Shown here one piece after another: positions 18,324 through 25,815 of a stretch of DNA of 64,000 nt (position 1 is its first letter; each line of letters begins with the position of its first letter). The translations under genes were made by a program, and so were the position numbers. The stretch spans positions 1 to 64,000 of the forward strand of contig PAHY01000009.1 in assembly GCA_002705055.1 (NCBI GenBank), given 5' to 3'. The stretch comes from Planctomycetota bacterium (GTDB taxonomy: Bacteria > Planctomycetota > UBA1135). The notes beneath the pieces were generated by a model that searched no databases, had not been told where the DNA came from, and worked only from the letters and a program-made list of their open reading frames with translations.

Positions 18324-19009
18324 AACAGGTCGCCCTGCTGGGCGAGCGGCTCCAGGCACTCGGGGCCTTCCACCCCGGCGCGATTCACCCGCGGATCGAC
18401 CGGGTAAGCGTCCAGGGTGCCGACCGGCTGCGCCGGCGGAGGCGGCTGCACTTCCTGGCCCGGCCGCGCCCCGGCGAGCCACTGCTCCTGGCGTTCGGGG
18501 GTCTCCAGAATCAGCGGCATCCGATGGTGCAGCCGCTCGAGGTCGGCGTGTGCCGGGAGGGTCAGGATGGTGAAGCTTCGCACCTCCTTCTCCTGTTCAG
18601 GGTCCTGCCAGCTCTCCCAGAGACCGGCAAAAGCGAACAGGCGCTGATCCGGCAGGTGGAAGTACCAAGGCCACTTCTTGCCCCCGCGCTTCTCCCATTC
18701 GTAGAAGCCATTGCTGGGTACCAGGCAGCGTCGCTTGCGGTAGGCCGAGCGGAAGGAGGGCTTCTCCGCGACGGTCTCGGAGCGGGCATTGAAGGTCTTG
18801 CTGCCGAAGTTGGCGTCCTTGGCCCAGTGCGGCAGCAGGCCCCAGCGCGCTGGCTCGGCGAGGCGCGCGCCCGCCTCGTCTTCGTGCACGATCAGGCTGC
18901 TCTGGGTCGGGGCGAGATTGAAGCGCGGCTGCACGTCGGGGACGTGCGCCAGCCGGAAGAGCTGGGCGATCTCGCTTGCTGAAGAGGTCAGCGTCAGGCG
19001 TCCGCACAT
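18320..19009 (-). CDS. SOS-response-associated protein (SRAP, YedK/HMCES family)
   Basis: 229 residues. HMCES/YedK proteins form a covalent thiazolidine link between Cys2 and abasic sites in single-stranded DNA. Seen: MCGR with Cys2 directly after the initiator Met, RFNLAPTQ, WGLLPHWAKD, FNARSETV, GFYEWEK with the active-site Glu and HHRMPLIL with the active-site His. All key residues are in place. The ATG at 19009 is fixed by the need for Cys2 and by TAGCAT 6 nt upstream. Confidence 0.95.
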   Translation of the reverse strand: MCGRLTLTSSASEIAQLFRLAHVPDVQPRFNLAPTQSSLIVHEDEAGARLAEPARWGLLPHWAKDANFGSKTFNARSETVAEKPSFRSAYRKRRCLVPSNGFYEWEKRGGKKWPWYFHLPDQRLFAFAGLWESWQDPEQEKEVRSFTILTLPAHADLERLHHRMPLILETPERQEQWLAGARPGQEVQPPPPAQPVGTLDAYPVDPRVNRAGVEGPECLEPLAQQGDLF

Positions 19010-19014
19010 CTCCC

Positions 19015-19020
19015 TATGCT
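19015..19020 (+). promoter_or_regulatory. -10 hexamer TATGCT for the YjdF-like gene
   Basis: TATGCT with 5 nt to the ATG at 19026. It lies in a 16-bp gap between divergent start codons. Confidence 0.5.
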
Positions 19021-19021
19021 A
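19016..19021 (-). promoter_or_regulatory. -10 hexamer TAGCAT for the SRAP gene
   Basis: TAGCAT on the minus strand with 6 nt to the ATG at 19009. It overlaps the plus-strand hexamer by five bases, so the two genes cannot be started at the same moment. Confidence 0.5.
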
Positions 19022-19025
19022 GGAC

Positions 19026-19601
19026 ATGGCCTGGACGCGTTCGGAACTTGCGATCGCTGCCTTCACGGCGGCCTACATGGCGGCGGCGGTGATCGGCGCC
19101 TGGCAGACCGGCAACGCCGAGTTTCTGTACTACCTCGTCGTCATGGTGGTGCTGATCGCGGCGGTGCTCACGGTGCACCTGCGGATCCGCTTTCGCCCGG
19201 CGGTGCTGGCCGGGCTGTCGCTGTGGGGGGCGGCGCATATGGCGGGCGGGCTGCTGCCCGTCGGCGATTCCGTGCTCTACAACTGGTGGCTGATCCCCGA
19301 GCGGCTCAAGTACGACCAGCTGATCCACGCCTACGGTTTCGCGCTGACGACCTGGGTGTGCTGGGAGGCGCTGCGCCCGCAGCTGCGCGATCCACGTCCG
19401 CGGCTGGGGGTGCTGGTGCTGTGCGCGGCGGCCGGAAGCGGCTTTGGCGCGCTCAACGAAGTGGTCGAGTTCATCGCCGTGCTGACGATCCCCGAGACCA
19501 ACGTGGGCGGCTACGAGAACACCGGCTGGGACCTGGTCGCCAACCTGGTCGGAGCTACGGTCGCGGCAGTGCTGATCCGCTGCTTTGCGCGCGCGGCGTG
19601 A
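19026..19601 (+). CDS. YjdF-like (DUF2238) integral membrane protein
   Basis: 191 residues with about five hydrophobic helices and the family pattern LKYDQLIHAYGFALTTWV, GALNEVVEFIAVL and a late NTGWDLVANLVGATVAAVLI. These conserved acidic and His residues within the membrane mark DUF2238/YjdF, a family without known biochemistry. The 3' end overlaps the convergent membrane-protein gene by 47 bp. Confidence 0.8.
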   Translation: MAWTRSELAIAAFTAAYMAAAVIGAWQTGNAEFLYYLVVMVVLIAAVLTVHLRIRFRPAVLAGLSLWGAAHMAGGLLPVGDSVLYNWWLIPERLKYDQLIHAYGFALTTWVCWEALRPQLRDPRPRLGVLVLCAAAGSGFGALNEVVEFIAVLTIPETNVGGYENTGWDLVANLVGATVAAVLIRCFARAA

Positions 19602-20001
19602 TCAGGTGCGCCAAGAAGGCGAGGACCCAGATCCCGGAGCTTGCTAGGTGCACGATCAGCCAGGCTTGGCGCCAGCTCTCGGCGCTTGCCGTCTGCAGCA
19701 AGTAGGCGGAAGCGACCATCGGGAAGAAGCTGACGGCCAGCAGCAGGCCTGTGCGGCGTCGCGCGCGGTAGCCGCTGCGGATGCGCTGCCAGGCGTGTCG
19801 TTTCCAGATCGCCGCGACCGCGAAGATCAGCAGCGGTGCGGTCAGCACGTGGCCGGCCTGCATCTCGTCCTGCCAGGGGTGATTCAGGATCGAGAACTCG
19901 TCCTGCGGCTCGGCGAAGTAGAGCATCCAGGCCCAAGCCAGCCCGGTGCCCGCGACCAGCACCTGCGCAGCGTGCAGCAGCCGAGCCTCGCCGCGGCTCA
20001 C
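19555..20001 (-). CDS. four-helix membrane protein, possibly b-type cytochrome-like
   Basis: 148 residues from a GTG that overlaps the FMN-binding gene's stop (GTGA, 19998-20001). Four predicted helices (about 11-29, 50-66, 84-103, 113-134) carry His residues at or near helix ends (His41, His51, His69, His118, His132), as in small haem b membrane proteins (cytochrome b561/DUF4405-like), but haem binding is inferred, not shown. Last gene of the ApbE cluster, so probably the inner-membrane partner of the FMN protein. A longer ORF extending to 20364 is a shadow of the FMN gene. Confidence 0.65.
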   Translation of the reverse strand: MSRGEARLLHAAQVLVAGTGLAWAWMLYFAEPQDEFSILNHPWQDEMQAGHVLTAPLLIFAVAAIWKRHAWQRIRSGYRARRRTGLLLAVSFFPMVASAYLLQTASAESWRQAWLIVHLASSGIWVLAFLAHLITPRAQSSGSALPRP

Positions 20002-20612
20002 GGCTGCGGGTCCTCGGTCTCTTCCTTGCGTTTCTTGCGCTCTTCGCGCTCCTTCGCCTTCTTCGCGCGCTCGGCTTCCAGCACCTGGTGCACCGCCAGA
20101 GCCTCGCGCACCGCGTCCAAGGTGGCGCGCGCGGTCAGGGTGGCCCCGGTCAGGTTGCGAATCTCCCCTTTGATCTTGAGCGTGCCGCTCAGTGACTTGC
20201 CGGGGAACTGCGCCATCCACTTGGCCGGCGCGCGGTACTCCCGGGGTTCGTCGAAGCGCAGCACTTCGATCCGCTTGACCTTGCCGGCAGCATCCAGGGC
20301 GATCATCAGCGTCTGCGCCTTGGTGCGCACCTTGCGCGTATCGAAGTAGGCCGTACCGACGCACTTGCCGTCGAGCATCGCGCGATAAGGGCGCACGCGC
20401 GCGCTGGCCAGCTTGTGGCCGGCCAGCTCTTCGACGCGTGCGCGCTGCTTCTTGTCGAGGGTGATGCTGCAGCGCTCGATCGTGGCCTGCGGGAAGGCCA
20501 GCTGCAGCGCTTCCTTCGGCTGCAGAGTCTGGCTCGCGGCGGCCTGCCCGAGCAGCGTCAGGCAGGCAAGCAGCGCGGGCACGATCCGTGCCAGGATGGA
20601 GCTAGAAGACAT
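19998..20612 (-). CDS. exported FMN-binding domain protein
   Basis: 204 residues with a signal peptide (about 1-27, ending AAASQ) and a C-terminal FMN_bind domain like those of RnfG/NqrC/NosR. The flavinylation motif is NLTGATLTARAT, with Thr158 of TGAT as the likely acceptor for covalent FMN from ApbE, whose gene lies in the same cluster. The final 25 residues are Lys/Glu-rich. The start overlaps the porin stop by 11 bp. Predicted role: periplasmic one- or two-electron carrier. Confidence 0.82.
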   Translation of the reverse strand: MSSSSILARIVPALLACLTLLGQAAASQTLQPKEALQLAFPQATIERCSITLDKKQRARVEELAGHKLASARVRPYRAMLDGKCVGTAYFDTRKVRTKAQTLMIALDAAGKVKRIEVLRFDEPREYRAPAKWMAQFPGKSLSGTLKIKGEIRNLTGATLTARATLDAVREALAVHQVLEAERAKKAKEREERKKRKEETEDPQP

Positions 20613-21786
20613 AGCCGGTCGAGATCTCGATGATGTCGTCCTCGGTCGCGCCTTGCTCTTCCTGGGTGAAGGCGGCTTTGAAGATCAGCTGGGGGATGGG
20701 CTGGTAGGCGAGGCCCAGCATCAGCCGGGTGACTTCCGAGTCTGCCGGGCTGTCCTCCGACAGGTCGTAGGCGGCGTAGCGCAGGAAGGGAGTCAGCGAG
20801 GCATCGGTCTCGCGCTCGGCGAACACGTCGTAGCCGAGATCGAGGTAGTAGCCGGAGAGATCCTCGCTGGCCGAAGCGGTCGTTAGCTGATCGGCGTCCT
20901 CGATCGACGCGGCCGCGTAGACCGCCCGGCTGATGAAGCCGCGGTACTGGTACTGCGCGTGCAGCTCGAACACAGTCGTGGCAAAGTCCGACGCGGCGCT
21001 GTCCTGGCCGGAATCGCCCAGGTACACGCTGCCGCCCAGCCACAGGCCATCCACGCCGTTCCAGTCCAGGCGCAGCACCGCAGCGAGGTCGTCGGCCTTG
21101 GCCTGGGAGCCCTTCTGGCGACCACCGCGCAAACCGCTCGACTCCAGGTCGAAGCCCTCGGCGTCGAAGCCGTTGATCAGCGCGACGTGGTAATCAAAGT
21201 CGCCGAGGCTGCCATACGCAGCGACCCCGTTTTCGTGCCAGGTCGTGGGCAGGATGTACCGCTCCAGCAGGGGCCGGTTGGGGCTGAGGAAGGTGGTCGG
21301 CTCGTGCAGCTGATTGACGAAGCCCATCGGCACCAGCATGTGGCCAAAGCGCAGGTTGAGCGCGTCATCGTGCTGATACTCGAGGTACGCGAACTCGACC
21401 GCGGTCTCGCCGACGTGCTCCCACTCAATCTCCGAGTTGAATAGCCAGTTCTCGTCAAAGCGATAGCCGAGGTAGACAATCGCCCGGTAGAGATCGAGCT
21501 CCGCGCCCGCGTCGCGGTCGGTGTACAGCATCTCGCCGTAGCCCCCGATCGAGAGCCCCTGGTCCGCGGAGTAGATCTTCGAGGCGGCGGGGGCGAGGCC
21601 GGCCTGCCCGGTGGGACCGACCGGGGCGAACAGCTTGTCGCCGAACTGCAGCGACTCCAGTTCTTCGTCGAGGGAGCGCAGCTGGCGTTCCAGTTCGTCG
21701 ATGCGTTCCTCGGCGGTCTGCTGAGCCAGCAGCGCCGGGTTCAAGAGGAAGAGGCTCGCCGCAGCGAGAAAGGGGATGGTCTTCAT
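20602..21786 (-). CDS. outer-membrane beta-barrel porin
   Basis: 394 residues: signal peptide MKTIPFLAAASLFLLNPALLAQ, a short coiled-coil (AEERIDELERQLRSLDEELE) typical of OprO/OprP-like and planctomycete porins, then alternating beta-strand sequence rich in aromatic/Gly pairs and a terminal GYVF whose last Phe is the barrel-assembly signature. GHMLVPMGFVNQLHEPTTF resembles the phosphate-selective porin family. The ATG at 21786 overlaps the apbE stop (ATGA). Substrate unknown; the cluster suggests an iron or flavin-linked nutrient. Confidence 0.8.
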   Translation of the reverse strand: MKTIPFLAAASLFLLNPALLAQQTAEERIDELERQLRSLDEELESLQFGDKLFAPVGPTGQAGLAPAASKIYSADQGLSIGGYGEMLYTDRDAGAELDLYRAIVYLGYRFDENWLFNSEIEWEHVGETAVEFAYLEYQHDDALNLRFGHMLVPMGFVNQLHEPTTFLSPNRPLLERYILPTTWHENGVAAYGSLGDFDYHVALINGFDAEGFDLESSGLRGGRQKGSQAKADDLAAVLRLDWNGVDGLWLGGSVYLGDSGQDSAASDFATTVFELHAQYQYRGFISRAVYAAASIEDADQLTTASASEDLSGYYLDLGYDVFAERETDASLTPFLRYAAYDLSEDSPADSEVTRLMLGLAYQPIPQLIFKAAFTQEEQGATEDDIIEISTGYVF

Positions 21787-22730
21787 GGCAGGGGATGAAA
21801 GTGGGGGCGGAGCTCGGTCGAGACCCGCACGCGCGGCCCGGTCGGGCCGCGTTCGATGACAAGAACGCCGAGCTCCGGCTCGGCTTCGGCCCAGGCAAGC
21901 GCGCGCTCGGGGCCGAGGACCAGGAAGGCGGTGGCGAGGCAATCGGCGGTGAAGGGATCCGGGTGCACGACCGTCACGCTGCCGAAGTCCGGGGCGGGCT
22001 GGCCGGTGCGCGGATCAAGGATGTGTCCGATCCGGCGCCCTTCGACTTCGATGCCACGCTCCGAGTTGCCGCTGGTCGCGACGCTGCCCGCCGGAAGCCG
22101 CAGGCTGCCGATGCTGCGATCCCGGTGATCCGGGTCCGCCACTTCAAGCGTGAACAGGCCTTCGCCGTGCAGCAGCCATTGACCGCCCAGGTCGATGCGG
22201 GCGCGCCGGACCCCGGGCGCCGCGGCGAGCGCCTGCGCCGCATCGCGCAGCGCGGCACCCTTGCCGAATCCGCCCTCTTCCCACTGCGTGCGCGCCTCCA
22301 CCGCGACGGCGAGCTCCGCGGGGGAGGGAATGCGGGCTTCCGAGCGCAGGCCCCAGGCGGCGACCAGGGCGGCGCAGCGCGGCTCGAAGGCGCCGTCGGT
22401 GCGCGCCGTCCACGCGGCGGCCTCGGCCAGCTCGGCGGCCAGGCGCGGGCTGGGCTGCGCGCCGGCGTTGACCTGGAAGAGCTCGGCTTCCGGGCGCCAA
22501 GTGCTGAGCCGCAGCTCGGCCCGCTCTAGGCTGCGCAGCGCGGCTTCGGAGGCGTGCAGGGCCTGGGCGCGCTGATCGGCTTCGACGAACAGCCGGGCTT
22601 CGGTGCCCATCAGATAGACCGTGCGTGCGATCTCGGGACCCGAGGAGGCCTTGCTCGGCTGCTGACAGGCACCCGCCGCCGCGACCAGGCAGGCGAGCGC
22701 GGCAGATCGAGTCAGGCAGAAGCGGAGCAT
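21783..22730 (-). CDS. apbE: FAD:protein FMN transferase (ApbE), lipoprotein
   Basis: 315 residues. Transfers FMN from FAD to a Thr/Ser of FMN-binding proteins in the periplasm. Lipobox AAGAC (Cys22). Family motifs: YLMGTEARLFVE, a GGFGKGAALRDAAQAL segment, DLGGQWLLHG, TSGNSER, HILDPRTGQPAP and FTADCLATAFLVLGPE with the metal-binding Asp. First gene of a four-gene unit whose third product carries the acceptor motif. A Fur-box-like inverted repeat lies 8 bp before the start codon. Confidence 0.92.
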   Translation of the reverse strand: MLRFCLTRSAALACLVAAAGACQQPSKASSGPEIARTVYLMGTEARLFVEADQRAQALHASEAALRSLERAELRLSTWRPEAELFQVNAGAQPSPRLAAELAEAAAWTARTDGAFEPRCAALVAAWGLRSEARIPSPAELAVAVEARTQWEEGGFGKGAALRDAAQALAAAPGVRRARIDLGGQWLLHGEGLFTLEVADPDHRDRSIGSLRLPAGSVATSGNSERGIEVEGRRIGHILDPRTGQPAPDFGSVTVVHPDPFTADCLATAFLVLGPERALAWAEAEPELGVLVIERGPTGPRVRVSTELRPHFHPLP

Positions 22731-22738
22731 GTTTTGCT

Positions 22739-22757
22739 ATTGAGACGCAATCTCAAT
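22739..22757. promoter_or_regulatory. Fur-box-like operator of the apbE cluster
   Basis: Perfect 7-bp inverted repeat ATTGAGA-CGCAA-TCTCAAT in a 19-bp frame. The outer half-sites match those of many Fur boxes (ATTGAGA...TCTCAAT); the central five bases differ from the classic AATNATT. It sits just downstream of the predicted transcription start (about 22762), where a bound repressor would block transcription. Confidence 0.55.
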
Positions 22758-22768
22758 GATGGCGGAAT

Positions 22769-22797
22769 AGATTAGGTCTGCCCCGAAGGCTTGGCAA
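22769..22797 (-). promoter_or_regulatory. promoter of the apbE cluster
   Basis: On the minus strand TTGCCA (22797-22792), 17-bp spacer, TAATCT (22774-22769). The predicted 5' leader of about 32 nt contains the Fur-box-like repeat. Confidence 0.55.
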
Positions 22798-22846
22798 GCC
22801 CGAAAAATCGAGTGGTTCGGATTTCAGGCGGGCACCCGGGCGTCGG

Positions 22847-22852
22847 CACAAT
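22847..22852 (+). promoter_or_regulatory. possible -10 CACAAT for deoA
   Basis: CACAAT, one mismatch to TANNNT, 6 nt before the ATG at 22859, in line with other leaderless starts here. Confidence 0.35.
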
Positions 22853-22858
22853 GCCGAC

Positions 22859-24061
22859 ATGATTCAGGATTGGCTGGCGGCGCGACGCGCCGGAGAGGAA
22901 CAGGCCCCGGAGGCGATTCAGGCCTTCGTGTCGGGCGTCGTGAGCGGGGAGGTCACCCGTGCCCAGGCGGCTGCCTGGCTGGCCTTCGTCTTCTGCCGAG
23001 GCATGAGCCCGACCGAGACCGTCGCGCTGACCCGCGCGATGACGGATTCGGGGATCTCGCTCAGCTGGCCGGGCATCACGGGGCCCTTCATCGATAAGCA
23101 CTCAACCGGCGGCGTGGGCGACAAGGTCTCGCTGGTTCTGGCGCCGCTCTGGGCGGAGCTGGGTCTGCGGGTCCCGATGCTCTCCGGCCGGGGGCTGGGC
23201 CTGACCGGCGGCACGCTCGACAAGCTCGAGTCGATCCCCGGCTACACCACCGATCTCCAGCCTGAACGCTTGCACGCGATCCTCGAGGAGGTCGGCTGCT
23301 TCATCAACGGCCAGACCGAGGAGATCGCGCCGGCGGATCGCATCCTCTACGCCCTGCGCGATGAGACCTGCACGGTCGAGTCGATTCCGCTGATCACGGC
23401 GTCGATTCTCTCCAAGAAGCTCGTCGAAGGGATCGAGCGGCTGGTGCTCGACGTCAAATGGGGGAGCGGCGCCTTCATGAAGACCCGCGAACAGGCCCAG
23501 GCGCTGGCGGACTCGCTGGTCGAAGTCGGCAACGGAGCCGGCGTGCAGACGGAAGCGCACCTCACCGACATGACGCAGCCCTTGGGGCTGAAGATCGGCA
23601 ATGCTCTCGAGGTCGAGGAGGCGGTGGATTGTCTGCGCGGCCAGGGGCCGGAGGATCTCACCGAACTTTGCGTGCTGCTCTCCGGCGAAGGCGAGCGCGC
23701 CCGGGAGATCCTCCGCAGCGGCGCCGCGCTCCCGCGCTGGGAGCAGATGGTGCGTGCCCAGGGCGGGGATCCGGCCGCTCCGCTGCACGGAGCCGGGTGC
23801 GAGGTCGAGATGGTGCCTGCCCCGGCGTCGGGGGTCGTGCAGCGCTGCGATGCAGGGGAGTTGGGCTGGGCCGCCCACCGGCTGGGTGCCGGGCGGACCC
23901 GTGCAGGAGAAGCCGTACATTTCGGCGTGGGTTTGGTCCTGCAGGCCAAGCGCGGGGACGAAATTCAGGCCGGTGCGCCCCTGGTCGAGATCCGCCATCA
24001 GGGCGGCAGAGGCCTCGAGGAAGCGCGATCGCGAGCTATACAGTCCTTTGATATTGTTTAG
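22859..24061 (+). CDS. deoA: thymidine (pyrimidine-nucleoside) phosphorylase
   Basis: 400 residues. Phosphorolyses thymidine or other pyrimidine nucleosides to base and (deoxy)ribose 1-phosphate. The family signature with SGRGLGLTGGTLDKLE is at about 118-133; also DKHSTGGVGDKVS (phosphate binding, about 80-92), ILSKKLVEG and VKWGSGAFMKT. The C-terminal domain ends in a lipoyl-like fold (VHFGVGLVLQAKRGDEIQAGAPL). Slightly shorter than E. coli DeoA (440). Thymidine versus uridine preference cannot be read from sequence alone. Confidence 0.93.
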   Translation: MIQDWLAARRAGEEQAPEAIQAFVSGVVSGEVTRAQAAAWLAFVFCRGMSPTETVALTRAMTDSGISLSWPGITGPFIDKHSTGGVGDKVSLVLAPLWAELGLRVPMLSGRGLGLTGGTLDKLESIPGYTTDLQPERLHAILEEVGCFINGQTEEIAPADRILYALRDETCTVESIPLITASILSKKLVEGIERLVLDVKWGSGAFMKTREQAQALADSLVEVGNGAGVQTEAHLTDMTQPLGLKIGNALEVEEAVDCLRGQGPEDLTELCVLLSGEGERAREILRSGAALPRWEQMVRAQGGDPAAPLHGAGCEVEMVPAPASGVVQRCDAGELGWAAHRLGAGRTRAGEAVHFGVGLVLQAKRGDEIQAGAPLVEIRHQGGRGLEEARSRAIQSFDIV

Positions 24062-24075
24062 TCTCAAGGGGAATT

Positions 24076-24104
24076 GTGGTTTTGGCGGAAAATCGCCTAA
24101 CCAC
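24076..24104 (+). terminator. hairpin after deoA without T run
   Basis: GTGGTT...AACCAC with an inner GGCG/CGCC-type extension and a GAAAAT-type loop, 15 bp after the deoA stop. No T tract follows on either strand, so it may only stabilise the mRNA end or work with Rho. Confidence 0.35.
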
Positions 24105-24184
24105 GCGGGCAAATCCGGTGGCATACTCGGGTAACAGGGTTTTCAAGTGAAAATCCTCGTTCTCTCTTTTCTCAAGCACTCCCC

Positions 24185-25759
24185 ATGCGCCGACTACCCC
24201 TCGGACTCTCCATCCTCGCTTCGCTGGCCATCCCCGCCTGCCTCGCAACCGGTACCTCCTCTCAAGGCACCACGACCGCCTCGACACCAGGCTCGGGCAA
24301 TCAGGGAGCCGGGCTTCCGTCTCACGGCCAGGGCGGCGCGATCTCCAAGCTGGATTCGCGGCTGCAGGCGCTGATCGCAGCGCAGGGTCTGACGGGCGAT
24401 CCCTCGACCGGACGCAGTCTGCCGTCGATTCAGGATCCGATCGCTCAGCTCGGGCGCGAGCTCTTCTTCACCAAGGGCCTCGGCGGAGACCAGGACACCG
24501 CCTGCGCGACCTGCCACCACCCGGTGATGGGAGCCGGCGACAACCTCTCCGTTGGCGTCGGTGTCGATGCGGAAGACGAAGATCTACTCGGGCCGGGCCG
24601 CGTCCACGAAGCGGGTTCGCCGAACTGGGATGGCGGACCGACGATCCCGCGCAACGCACCGACCACCTTCAACGTCGCGCTCTGGGACAAGTACCTGTTC
24701 TGGAACGGGCGAGTCGAGTCGCTGGGCAAGACCGCGGGCATGAACGGCAACGACGGCCAAGGAATCACGACCCCGGATTACCCGTGGCCGACCGTCGACC
24801 CGAACGCCTTCTCGAACCTGGTTCATGCCCAGGCGCGCTTCCCCGTCACCTCGATGGACGAGATGAAGGGCTTCTTCTTCGAGTTCGGCAACTTCCCGCA
24901 GGCCACGCGCGAGCACCTCGCCGCGCGGATCGGCGACTACGGCATCGGCCAGGGCGAACTGCCGTACAGCGACTGGGCCGATCTGTTCCGTACCGCCTTC
25001 AACCAGCCGGGCGCTTTGCCCGAGGACGTGGTCACCGAGCAGAACATCGCGATCGCGCTCTCCGAGTACCAGCGTTCGCAGACCTTCGTCGCGACTCCGT
25101 GGCGCGATTACGTGCAGGGCGACCTGAATGCCATCAGCACGGATGCCAAGCTCGGCGCGCTGCTCTTCTTCCGCGACCGCGCTTCGGGCGGCGCCGACTG
25201 CGCCAGCTGCCACGCCGGTGACTTCTTTACCGACGAGGAGCATTACGTGCTCGCCATGCCCCAGGTCGGCCGCGGCCAGTCGGTCAACATCGGCGCGACG
25301 CAAGACGTCGGCCGCTTCCTGGTCGATGGCAAGCCGGAGCACCTCTATGCCTTCCGCACGCCCACGCTGCTGAACGTCGCGGTGACGGGCCCCTGGAGCC
25401 ATGCCGGTGCCTACACGACGCTGGAAGGGGTGGTGCGGCACCACCTCAACCCGGCGCAGGCGCTGCAGAACTACGACTTCGGCCAGCTCGCGCCGGACGT
25501 GCAGACGGCCGACACCGTCGCCAACACCAGCCTGGCGCTGCAGCAGCTGTACTGGGTGCGCAATAACGGCTTCACGACGGTCGAGGACATCGCGCTCAGC
25601 AGCGAGCAGGTCCAGCAGCTCGTGGCCTTCCTGCACACGCTGACCGACCCCTGCGTCGAGGATCGTCAGTGCCTGGATGCATGGATCCCGGACCCGGCCA
25701 GCCCCGACCCCGATGGTCGACGCCTCGTCGGACACGACCAGTTTGGCAATCCCTTCTGA
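24185..25759 (+). CDS. di-haem cytochrome c peroxidase / MauG-like lipoprotein
   Basis: 524 residues. Lipobox LAIPAC, Ser/Thr/Gly-rich linker, then a CcpA/MauG fold with two haem c sites: CATCHH (about residue 108) and CASCHA (about 340). Conserved context is present: ELFFTKGLGGDQDTACATCH, WNGRVESLGKT, ALSEYQRS, FRTPTLLNVAVTGPWSHAGAY with the distal-haem Met/His region replaced as in MauG-like proteins. Probable periplasmic peroxidase or protein-oxidising enzyme. The next gene 56 bp downstream encodes an ASPIC/UnbV protein, a pairing seen in other marine-type bacteria. Confidence 0.85.
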   Translation: MRRLPLGLSILASLAIPACLATGTSSQGTTTASTPGSGNQGAGLPSHGQGGAISKLDSRLQALIAAQGLTGDPSTGRSLPSIQDPIAQLGRELFFTKGLGGDQDTACATCHHPVMGAGDNLSVGVGVDAEDEDLLGPGRVHEAGSPNWDGGPTIPRNAPTTFNVALWDKYLFWNGRVESLGKTAGMNGNDGQGITTPDYPWPTVDPNAFSNLVHAQARFPVTSMDEMKGFFFEFGNFPQATREHLAARIGDYGIGQGELPYSDWADLFRTAFNQPGALPEDVVTEQNIAIALSEYQRSQTFVATPWRDYVQGDLNAISTDAKLGALLFFRDRASGGADCASCHAGDFFTDEEHYVLAMPQVGRGQSVNIGATQDVGRFLVDGKPEHLYAFRTPTLLNVAVTGPWSHAGAYTTLEGVVRHHLNPAQALQNYDFGQLAPDVQTADTVANTSLALQQLYWVRNNGFTTVEDIALSSEQVQQLVAFLHTLTDPCVEDRQCLDAWIPDPASPDPDGRRLVGHDQFGNPF

Positions 25760-25815
25760 GCCTTCTCTCCCCAACCTCCCCAACCTCCCCAAGACACACC
25801 ACCCCTCCAGTGATC

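Noticed and set aside
24076-24104. Intrinsic terminator of deoA with certainty
   Set aside because: The hairpin is real but neither strand has a T run after it, so it is listed only with low confidence.
25760-25815. CCCCAACCT-type tandem repeats as a functional repeat
   Set aside because: Only about two to three short copies in a 56-bp gap; no array or spacer structure.
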